DNA from: Nocardioides jiangsuensis
GTDB taxonomy: Bacteria; Actinomycetota; Actinomycetes; Propionibacteriales; Nocardioidaceae
NCBI RefSeq assembly: GCF_019679455.1
Contig: NZ_JAIEZQ010000001.1
Span: 930,001 to 994,000 of the forward strand
Direction: 5' to 3'
Length of the DNA stretch: 64,000 nt
Below the pieces are notes generated by a model. That model saw only the letters and a program-made list of their open reading frames with translations, made no database searches and had not been told where the DNA came from. Within the stretch, counting starts at the first letter, position 1; each line of letters begins with the position of its first letter. A program made the position numbers and the translations under genes. Below, one piece after another: positions 58,089 through 64,000 of this stretch.

Positions 58089-58395
58089 GCGGGCGAGGAT
58101 CGGACCCGATGACGCTCGACGGACAGCCAGCTCCAGACTCCGCCGCGTCTGACGGAACGGGCGGCTGTCGAGGAACCTATATCTACCGATCGCGGAACAT
58201 GGCCTGCCGCATGGCAGCTCAGTGCTTCCAAGCATGACACGGCCCCGGTCGTGGAGCAGTCGGTCCCCTAGCCGCGACCTCGCGCCGTTCGAAGACCTCC
58301 TGCAAGTCGGGGCTCGTGCTTTGCGTCGTGGAGGTCACGACCGGCGCGTGGTGGCCGGAGCGCTCTGCCTCGGGGCGCCGTGTCAGGCTTGGCCC
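58089..58395. other. Intergenic stretch without recognised features
   Basis: About 305 bases. A TATATCT-like AT-rich patch near 58180 (rare in this genome) could be a -10 region, but nothing in front matches a -35. The upstream in-frame extension of the next gene lacks family support. No terminator or repeat is convincing. Confidence 0.35.
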
Positions 58396-58734
58396 ATGTC
58401 CGCGAGCAGCCCCCGTCCCCGCAAGCACCTGATGACCCCGGGGGCTCCGCGCCAGCAGCGGGCGGACTCGATGAGCCTCTCGCGGGTGCAGAAGTGGGTG
58501 ATGTCGACGCTGGCGGTGACCACCATCGGTCACCTCGCCGCGGGGCTGGTGCTGGCCGCGATGTACGTCGACGAGGACCGCCTCGACGCCCGGATCGGCC
58601 TGCTGGTGATCGCGGGCGCCTTCGGCGTCATCTCCGTGGTGGTGGCGCTGCTCATCCACGGCCGGAAGCCGCTCAGCCCCTGGCTGGCCCTGGGCCTGCT
58701 GCCCACCGCGGTCGGGGCGTTCCTGGTCTTCTGA
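58396..58734 (+). CDS. Small two- or three-helix membrane protein
   Basis: A 112-residue protein of unknown function. A basic N-terminal tail (1-32) precedes hydrophobic helices at about 35-58, 66-86 and 91-112. It has no recognised domain. ATG 58396 is chosen because upstream in-frame codons give a non-membrane, Arg-rich leader. It ends 9 bases before the convergent efflux gene. Confidence 0.6.
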   Translation: MSASSPRPRKHLMTPGAPRQQRADSMSLSRVQKWVMSTLAVTTIGHLAAGLVLAAMYVDEDRLDARIGLLVIAGAFGVISVVVALLIHGRKPLSPWLALGLLPTAVGAFLVF

Positions 58735-58743
58735 GCGGCAGAG

Positions 58744-59682
58744 CTAGTCGTGCGTGACCTCGCCGAGGTCCTCGTGCTCCCGGTGTGACTCCGGCTCGAT
58801 CTGGAACGTCGTGTGCGCGACCTCGAAGTGTCCCGCGACGCAGTCGCTGAACTCGTCGAGCAGCGATCCCACGCCGCGTTGGGCGAGCACCGCGTCGGTG
58901 ACCGTCACGTGCACCGACAGCGACGGCATCCCGCTGGTGATCGTCCACGCGTGCAGGTCGTGCACGTCCACCACGCCAGGGACCTCCCGCAGGTGCTCCC
59001 GGACGGCGGTGAGGTCCACGTGCCGGGGCGCCGCCTCGAGCAGGACGTCGACCGCCTCCCGCAGCAGGGTGAAGGACCGGGGCAGTATCAGCGCCGCGAT
59101 CAGCAGCGACACGATCGGGTCCGCCCGGGTGAACCCGGTGGCCAGGACCACCACTGCGGCGACCACGACGGCCACCGAGGTGAGCAGGTCGCTGAGCACC
59201 TCCAGGTAGGCGGCCCGCATGTTGAGCGAGGACTCCCGGCGCCGGGCCAGCACCGCCAGCGAGGCACCGTTGGCGACGAGTCCGACCGCGGCGAACCCGA
59301 GCATGAGCCCGCCGTCCACCTCGACCGGGTCCAGCAGCCGCCGTACCCCCGACCAGGCCAGGTAGGTGCACACCACCAGCAGCACCACCGCGTTCACCAG
59401 CGCGGCCAGGATCTCGGCGCGGTGCAGGCCGAACGTGCGGCGCGACGTGGGCGGCAGCGCGGCGACGTACGACGCGGAGAGGGCCAGCGCGACCGCCGCG
59501 CCGTCGGTGACCATGTGCCCCGCGTCGGCGAGCAGCGCGAGCGAGCCGCTGAGCCAGGCGCCGACCAGCTCGACCGCGACCACCAGCACGGTCACGGCGA
59601 GCACCAGCTTCAGCCGGCCACGGTCCTCGGCCCGCCCGGCGGCGTGCCCGCCGACGTGCCCGTGGTCGTGTCCGGCGCCCAT
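58744..59682 (-). CDS. Cation diffusion facilitator (CzcD/ZitB-like)
   Basis: A 312-residue metal/proton antiporter exporting Zn(II), Co(II) or similar. A His-rich N-terminus (HDHGHVGGHAAG) is followed by six transmembrane segments. The TM2 metal site is HMVTD (DAGHMVTDG). The TM5 partner is EVLSD, with Glu in place of the usual His, as in many actinobacterial members. The C-terminal cytoplasmic domain includes VHDLHAWTITSG. It is divergent from the hydrolase gene. Confidence 0.9.
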   Translation of the reverse strand: MGAGHDHGHVGGHAAGRAEDRGRLKLVLAVTVLVVAVELVGAWLSGSLALLADAGHMVTDGAAVALALSASYVAALPPTSRRTFGLHRAEILAALVNAVVLLVVCTYLAWSGVRRLLDPVEVDGGLMLGFAAVGLVANGASLAVLARRRESSLNMRAAYLEVLSDLLTSVAVVVAAVVVLATGFTRADPIVSLLIAALILPRSFTLLREAVDVLLEAAPRHVDLTAVREHLREVPGVVDVHDLHAWTITSGMPSLSVHVTVTDAVLAQRGVGSLLDEFSDCVAGHFEVAHTTFQIEPESHREHEDLGEVTHD

Positions 59683-59756
59683 GCCGGGATCCTAGCCACG
59701 CCGCTCCCCGACGCCCCGGGCCGGCGACGACCCTCGCCAGCGGCGTCCGCAGTGGC

Positions 59757-59768
59757 TACGTTGTCCCG
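59757..59768 (+). promoter_or_regulatory. -10 box of a leaderless transcript
   Basis: TACGTT at 59757-59762 matches TAnnnT and is followed by six bases and the GTG start at 59769, with no ribosome site between. Transcription would begin at the start codon. Confidence 0.45.
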
Positions 59769-60554
59769 GTGAGTCCAGAAACCGTTGCACTCAACCACTA
59801 CACGTCCGGCGACCCCGATGCGCCCGCCGTCTTCCTCGGCGCCTCGCTGGGCACCACGCTGTCCATGTGGGACTCCCTCGCGGACCACCTCGCGCACCGC
59901 TACCACGTGGTCCGCTTCGACACCCGCGGCCACGGCTCCTCGCCGGTCCCGCCCGGGCCGTACACGATGCGGGCCCTCGCCGCCGACGTGGTGGCCCTCG
60001 CCGACGAGCTCGAGATCCGGCGGTTCGCCTACGTCGGCCTCTCCCTGGGCGGGGCGATCGGGCTCACCCTGGCCGTCGAGCACGGCGACCGGCTCACCTC
60101 GCTGGTGCTGTGCTGCACCGCCGCGAAGTTCGGCGACCCGTTCACCTGGCTCGACCGCGGCGCCCGCGTCCGCGACGAGGGGATGCGCTGGCTGGTCGAC
60201 GCCACCCGCGAGCGGTGGTTCACCCCCGAGTTCCTCCGCGAGCACCCGCGCGAGGCCGACGACGTCCTGCGGATGCTCGGCGACACCGCGCCCCAGGGGT
60301 ACGCCGCGTGCTGCGACGCGCTCGCGGCGTACGACCTCTCCGACCGTCTCGGCGAGGTGAGCACCCCGACCCGCCTGATCCTCGCCGCGCAGGACCCGGT
60401 GACCCCGCCGGAGGCCGCGCGTCCGCTGGTCGAGGGGATCGCCGGTGCCGACCAGGTGGTCATCGACGGCGCCGCGCACATCGCGAACATCGCCCGGCCC
60501 GACCGCTTCAACGCCGCCGTCGCGGAGCACCTCGACCGCACCGTGCAGGAGTGA
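59769..60554 (+). CDS. Alpha/beta hydrolase, 3-oxoadipate enol-lactonase-like
   Basis: A 261-residue hydrolase. The nucleophile elbow GLSLGG (Ser near residue 96), FDTRGHGSSPVPPGPYTM, Asp in LILAAQDPVTPPE and His in DGAAHIANIARPD make the catalytic triad. The sequence is closest to PcaD-type enol-lactonases of the beta-ketoadipate pathway, but no other pca gene is in the window, so the activity is tentative. It is leaderless with GTG start, and is followed after 13 bases by a 2H phosphoesterase gene. Confidence 0.85.
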   Translation: MSPETVALNHYTSGDPDAPAVFLGASLGTTLSMWDSLADHLAHRYHVVRFDTRGHGSSPVPPGPYTMRALAADVVALADELEIRRFAYVGLSLGGAIGLTLAVEHGDRLTSLVLCCTAAKFGDPFTWLDRGARVRDEGMRWLVDATRERWFTPEFLREHPREADDVLRMLGDTAPQGYAACCDALAAYDLSDRLGEVSTPTRLILAAQDPVTPPEAARPLVEGIAGADQVVIDGAAHIANIARPDRFNAAVAEHLDRTVQE

Positions 60555-60567
60555 GGGCGGCTCGACG

Positions 60568-61107
60568 ATGGCGCACTCGCTGCTGATGATCCCGGTGCCC
60601 GAGGCCGAGGACGTGGTGCGCCCCCGGCTCGCCCGCCGGTCCCCCGCCCACCTCCCGGCCGGGCCCGAGGGCGAGGAGGTGGTCGTCGCCCACGTGACCC
60701 TGCTCGGGCCGTTCGCCGACCTCGCCGCCCTCGACGACGGCGTGCTCTCCGAGCTGCACACGTTCTTCGGCGACGTGGTCCCCTTCGGCTTCGAGCTCAC
60801 CGGGGTCTCGCAGTTCCCCGACGGGGCGACGTACCTGACCCCCGAGCCCGCGGCGCCGTTCCACCAGCTCACCCTCGAGCTCGCCCGCCGGTTCCCGGAG
60901 TACCCGCCCTACGAGGGCGCCTTCGACGACGTGGTCCCGCACCTGAGCGTGCCGCTGCCCGACGACGAGGACCCGGACGCGCTGCGCCACCACCTCGCGC
61001 GGCGCCTGCCGATCCGGGCCTACGCCCGCGAGGCGGTCCTGTACTGGTGGGAGCCCGGCGCGAGCCGGGTGCTCGAGACCTTCCCCTTCGGCACGACCGC
61101 CGCCTGA
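60568..61107 (+). CDS. 2'-5' RNA ligase family (2H phosphoesterase) protein
   Basis: A 179-residue protein with the two catalytic H-x-[ST] motifs of 2H phosphoesterases, HVTLLGPF (about 42-49) and HLSVPLP (about 129-135). Members cleave or join 2'-5' RNA linkages or hydrolyse cyclic phosphates; the specific role here is unknown. ATG 60568 is supported by GAGTGAGGGCGG upstream. Likely co-transcribed with the hydrolase gene. Confidence 0.82.
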   Translation: MAHSLLMIPVPEAEDVVRPRLARRSPAHLPAGPEGEEVVVAHVTLLGPFADLAALDDGVLSELHTFFGDVVPFGFELTGVSQFPDGATYLTPEPAAPFHQLTLELARRFPEYPPYEGAFDDVVPHLSVPLPDDEDPDALRHHLARRLPIRAYAREAVLYWWEPGASRVLETFPFGTTAA

Positions 61108-61408
61108 CGCGGTCGCCGCGCCCCCTCCCACGGGGGCTCCGGCCGACGGTTCCGACCGGCGGCTCCGACCGGGCCGACACCCCTCCCGCCCCACAGGTCA
61201 CACGGGCCCCGAGCCGGGCGCAACCTTCCACGATGGCACCGAATGTGCCGAAAGCCCGAACAACACGCCCAAAGCGGACCTATGCTCCCGCTGACGGTTT
61301 TACCTTTTTTGACCCTTATGGGTGCAGGTGCCCGTCCTGTCCGACCGTCCGCCGACGCACGAGAGCCCCGCCCCGGACCCGCACCCAGACCCCGCACCTG
61401 GACCCGTC
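61108..61408. other. Upstream region of the secreted M15-like protein gene
   Basis: About 300 bases. A TATGCT box near 61291 could be a -10 region with CGAACA-like bases upstream. A T-rich run TTTTACCTTTTTT follows near 61297. The in-frame GTG 61322 could be the true start, extending the next protein by 29 Pro-rich residues. I looked for a c-di-AMP riboswitch, common before cell-wall hydrolase genes, and saw no match. Confidence 0.35.
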
Positions 61409-63496
61409 ATGCACCTGCCGCCCGCCCGCCCGCTGCCGAGACTCCTCACGCTGCTCGCCGCCCTCGTGGCGCTCAGCCTCGTCTCCTCGACGCCCGCGTC
61501 GGGCATCCCGATCGAGGACTACCCGCAGTACGTCCCGCAGAGCACCTGCAGCCCCACCCCCAAGCGGGGGACGGTGATCCTCGCGGAGTACCTGGTGAAG
61601 CGGTACCCCGGCTCGGGATCCTCCGGGATCGCCCGCTCGTGCACCGCGTCGGGCACCTCCGAGCACAAGGAGGGCCGCGCGTTCGACTGGCGGCTCAGCG
61701 CGGAGAAGGGGCGCGACCGCCGGTACGCCACGCACTTCCTCAACCGGCTCCTCGCGACCGACGGGTTCGGCAACAAGGCGGCCCTCGCCCGGCGGATGGG
61801 CGTCATGTACGTGATCTGGAACGACCACATCTGGTCGGCCTCCTCGCACTACGCCAAGCGGTCCTACCTGCACAGCGCCTGCGCGACGGTGAAGGGCTGC
61901 GGGGTCACCCTGCGGCACCGCGACCACATGCACATCTCGCTGACCTGGGCGGGCGCCCGGGCCCGGACGAGCTGGTACGACCGCCGGAAGGGCGAGACCA
62001 CGACGCCGGTCGCCACCCCGAAGCCGGCCCCGAAGCCGAAGCCGGCGCCCAAGCCCGCACCGAAGCCGAAGCCCAAGCCCAAGCCGGCCGCCAAGCCCGA
62101 CCCGGAGCCGGCCCCCAAGCCCAAGCCCGCGCCGAAGCCCGAGCCGAAGAGCGACGACAACGTCCTGGACCTCCGGCGGCGCCCCTACGCGCGCGTCGTG
62201 GTCCCCGCGGACGGGACCACCACGGTCACCTCGTTCAACCTGCGCGAGGGCGCGTCGTACAAGCTGACCGCCGCCGGTCTCTACAGCTACGGCGCCCCGG
62301 ACGAGGTCGCCGACCCCGTCTGCGCCTGGGCCCGGCGGTCCGCGCAGTGGTCGGCCACCCCGGGCCGAGCCCGGAAGAGCACGGGCTCGCTGGACCTGAG
62401 CGTCAACGGCAAGCGGGTCTTCGGCAGCGCCTGCAGGACCCGCGGCCACGCCTACACCGCCGCGTTCACCGCGACGGCGTCCAAGCCGCTGCGCCTGCGC
62501 GTGGTCAACCAGCGCCGCGAGGCGTCGGGGTCGCTGGTCGTGGTGGTCTCCCGCCGCGGCACGGACGTGTCCCGCGCCCTCCCGTCGTACCCGTCGCTGG
62601 TCCCGGCGCCCGCCGCGACCCCGACCGCGCCCCGCGGGTACGGCCTGGTCGCCGAGACCGTCACCGTGCCCGCCGACGCCGACGGCGTGTGGACCAGCAA
62701 GGCGACCGAGCCCGGGGCGGAGTACCGGCTGACCGTCTCCGGGGTCGCCGACCTCGGCGGCGGCGTGCGCACCGACGGGCAGTGCCTGTGGACGCGCGGC
62801 GCCTGGTACCCCTCGGCCTCGATGGACCTGCGCGTGCCCGGAGAGGACCACGGCAACCTGTACGTCGACGGCGTGCCGTTCTCCGGCGCCCCCGCGTCGC
62901 CCGGGGACACCTGCGCGAGCCGCACCCACGCGGCGACGTACACCGCCGACGCCGACGGCCGGCTGCGCCTGGCCCTGTGGGACCCGCTCGGCCGCAGCGG
63001 CAACTCCGGCGCGCTCACCGTGCGCGTGCAGCGGCTGACCGCGCTCGCCGAGCCCACCGCGGCCCCCTCGGAGCGGGTGCGCAAGCGCCGGCCCGAGTGG
63101 AGCCAGGGACACGACTGGTTCCAGGTCGGCACCGACCGCCCCGAGGGCACGGTCTCCACGATGAAGCTGCGCCGGGGCGAGCGGGTGCAGGTCACCGTCC
63201 GCGGCACGCAGCGCTCCAACGGGTACGACGCCGACGCGACCTGCGTGCGCACGGCGGCCGGCTGGCTGCCACGCGACCCGGAGAACACCCTGGCCCAGGA
63301 CCCGCTCGAGCTGTGGGTCGACGGGCAGGAGGTCCGCTGGCGCGCCCTGGGTCGCTTCGAGACCTGCTCGGAGGACGTGCACAGCTACACGACCTGGTTC
63401 ACCGCCACCAAGAACGGGCCGGTCCGGCTGGCCGTGCTCGACCTGGACCACCGGGACAACAAGGGCACGTTCGACGTCACCCTGCTCCGCGACTGA
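61409..63496 (+). CDS. Secreted M15/VanY-like domain protein with Lys-Pro linker and three C-terminal repeats
   Basis: A 695-residue exported protein. A signal peptide (about 1-33) is followed by a domain (about 45-195) with S-x-H-x2-G-x-A-x-D (His86 to Asp93) and HRDHMHISL (His170-His175), the zinc signature of VanY-like peptidases. It matches the actinobacterial ARB-07466-like domain. A Lys-Pro linker (about 205-248) leads to three related modules of about 125 residues, each with two Cys and a late H-x-Y. It may cut peptidoglycan and bind the wall. ATG 61409 is chosen because the signal peptide begins there. Confidence 0.78.
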   Translation: MHLPPARPLPRLLTLLAALVALSLVSSTPASGIPIEDYPQYVPQSTCSPTPKRGTVILAEYLVKRYPGSGSSGIARSCTASGTSEHKEGRAFDWRLSAEKGRDRRYATHFLNRLLATDGFGNKAALARRMGVMYVIWNDHIWSASSHYAKRSYLHSACATVKGCGVTLRHRDHMHISLTWAGARARTSWYDRRKGETTTPVATPKPAPKPKPAPKPAPKPKPKPKPAAKPDPEPAPKPKPAPKPEPKSDDNVLDLRRRPYARVVVPADGTTTVTSFNLREGASYKLTAAGLYSYGAPDEVADPVCAWARRSAQWSATPGRARKSTGSLDLSVNGKRVFGSACRTRGHAYTAAFTATASKPLRLRVVNQRREASGSLVVVVSRRGTDVSRALPSYPSLVPAPAATPTAPRGYGLVAETVTVPADADGVWTSKATEPGAEYRLTVSGVADLGGGVRTDGQCLWTRGAWYPSASMDLRVPGEDHGNLYVDGVPFSGAPASPGDTCASRTHAATYTADADGRLRLALWDPLGRSGNSGALTVRVQRLTALAEPTAAPSERVRKRRPEWSQGHDWFQVGTDRPEGTVSTMKLRRGERVQVTVRGTQRSNGYDADATCVRTAAGWLPRDPENTLAQDPLELWVDGQEVRWRALGRFETCSEDVHSYTTWFTATKNGPVRLAVLDLDHRDNKGTFDVTLLRD
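62020..62155 (+). repeat. Low-complexity Lys-Pro-Ala coding repeat
   Basis: An irregular array of AAG-CCG/CCC and GCG-CCC codons encodes a KPAPKPKP-type linker between the peptidase-like domain and the C-terminal modules. Such linkers span the actinobacterial wall. Length may vary between strains by slippage. Confidence 0.8.
62176..63493 (+). repeat. Three divergent C-terminal protein modules (about 125 residues each)
   Basis: Modules at about 62176-62560, 62638-63035 and 63110-63493 share a pattern: a V-x-A/V-G strand start, C-x8-9-W, an L-D/E-L-x-V strand with G, then C-x4-H-x1-2-Y and a final L-R-L/V-R-L-x-V/L-x-x with a G-x-L/F-x-V end. Overall identity is low. The cysteine pair would form one disulphide per module. 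It resembles a lectin-like beta-sandwich but no family is certain. Confidence 0.6.
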
Positions 63497-63555
63497 CCGG
63501 TGCGCCGGCCGGCGGGCCTCCGGGACTCACGACCCGGCGGCCGCGGCCGGCGGGC

Positions 63556-64000
63556 TCAGGCCAGCGCGGACATCAGCGGCGGCAGGATCAGCAGCATGCC
63601 GAGCGACCAGGTGACGTGGGTGAGCATCGGCGCGAGCACGCCGCCGCTGACCCGGCGCTGGGCCCCGACGAGCAGGCCGAGCAGCAGCGCGGCGAAGACG
63701 AGCATCACGTTGCCGGTGGCGACGGTGGTCAGCGTGTAGACCACCGTGGTCACCAGCACCGGCCGGCGTACCCCGACCGCGGCGTAGAGCGCGCCGCGGA
63801 AGAAGAGCTCCTCGGCCAGCCCGTTGACCAGCGTGATCAGCGCGATCAGCGGCAGCGAGCCGTAGCGGGCGTGGTCGAGGACCGTGTCCACGCTGGCGCT
63901 CAGCAGCGGCACCTGCGCGACCAGCAGCGCGCCGACGGTGAACACCGCGACCGCGACCAGGCCCAGCGCGATCGGCTGGACGACCGGGCGGTGCAGCCGG
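63556..64000 (-). CDS. CPBP family intramembrane metalloprotease (5' end outside window)
   Basis: The visible 147 residues are the C-terminal part of an ABI/CPBP membrane protease, with the glutamate motif EELFFRGALYA and the late HVTWSLGML. Several transmembrane helices are present. The frame stays open to the window edge, and the GTG at 63945 cuts into a hydrophobic helix, so the real start is beyond the window. Family members process proteins in the membrane or confer bacteriocin immunity; the role here is unknown. Confidence 0.8.
   Translation of the reverse strand, partial: RLHRPVVQPIALGLVAVAVFTVGALLVAQVPLLSASVDTVLDHARYGSLPLIALITLVNGLAEELFFRGALYAAVGVRRPVLVTTVVYTLTTVATGNVMLVFAALLLGLLVGAQRRVSGGVLAPMLTHVTWSLGMLLILPPLMSALA

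Noticed and set aside
61108-61408. c-di-AMP riboswitch before the secreted cell-wall protein
   Set aside because: The leader is short and I could not match the conserved riboswitch core.

Overview
The window is chromosomal DNA from a high-GC actinobacterium, most likely a flagellated member of the Nocardioidaceae (Nocardioides or a close relative). This is an inference from several things: very high GC throughout, frequent GTG starts, many 4-bp ATGA/GTGA gene overlaps, promoters whose -10 box lies about 7 bases before the start codon (leaderless mRNAs), a flagellar FlgL-FliW-CsrA block, an mprA-mprB-pepD stress locus, a HelR-type RNA polymerase recycling helicase, and a heavy load of acyl-CoA catabolism genes.

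Layout. 1-986: end of a flagellar operon (flgL, fliW, csrA). 987-1640: long non-coding stretch. 1641-3427: small membrane protein, low-molecular-weight protein tyrosine phosphatase, fructosamine-kinase-like protein. 3437-6986: MprAB two-component system and its HtrA-like protease PepD; 11-bp-phased direct repeats precede both mprA and pepD. 6983-10865 (minus): three overlapping chorismate-using genes, a PhzE-like fused synthase, pabA and pabB. 10966-14757: HelR and a divergent MFS exporter with a SoxR-like operator. 14741-24853 (minus): an eight-gene operon resembling acyclic-terpene or leucine-type catabolism (TetR, TIGR03084, AtuA, acyl-CoA dehydrogenase, biotin-dependent carboxylase pair, second dehydrogenase, enoyl-CoA hydratase). 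24972-33921: mixed metabolic genes. 34017-36336 (minus): ABC exporter with a terminator hairpin.

36386-45368 is a large signalling locus. A multidomain SpoIIE phosphatase with its own kinase-type ATPase domain is divergent from a 1940-residue soluble hybrid histidine kinase with nine tandem 92-residue HAMP units, followed by a stand-alone response regulator. 45415-51001: fatty-acid oxidation genes fadA-fadJ, a divergent MerR regulator and an alpha-methylacyl-CoA racemase. The fadA and racemase promoters share an almost identical 20-bp operator, suggesting a small MerR regulon. 51010-52254 (minus): DUF4396-DUF305 operon behind a CsoR-like palindrome, probably copper related. 52318-55001: PadR regulator and 2,4-dienoyl-CoA reductase.

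55348-about 56820 is an IS110-family insertion with an intact DEDD transposase and a candidate bridge-RNA region upstream of it. The sequence around it is more weakly coding. 57048-61107 holds an oxidoreductase, a small membrane protein, a cation diffusion facilitator, an enol-lactonase-like hydrolase and a 2H phosphoesterase. 61409-63496 encodes a secreted protein with an M15/VanY-like metal motif, a Lys-Pro linker and three related C-terminal repeats. The window ends inside a CPBP membrane protease gene. No tRNA, rRNA or CRISPR array was recognised.
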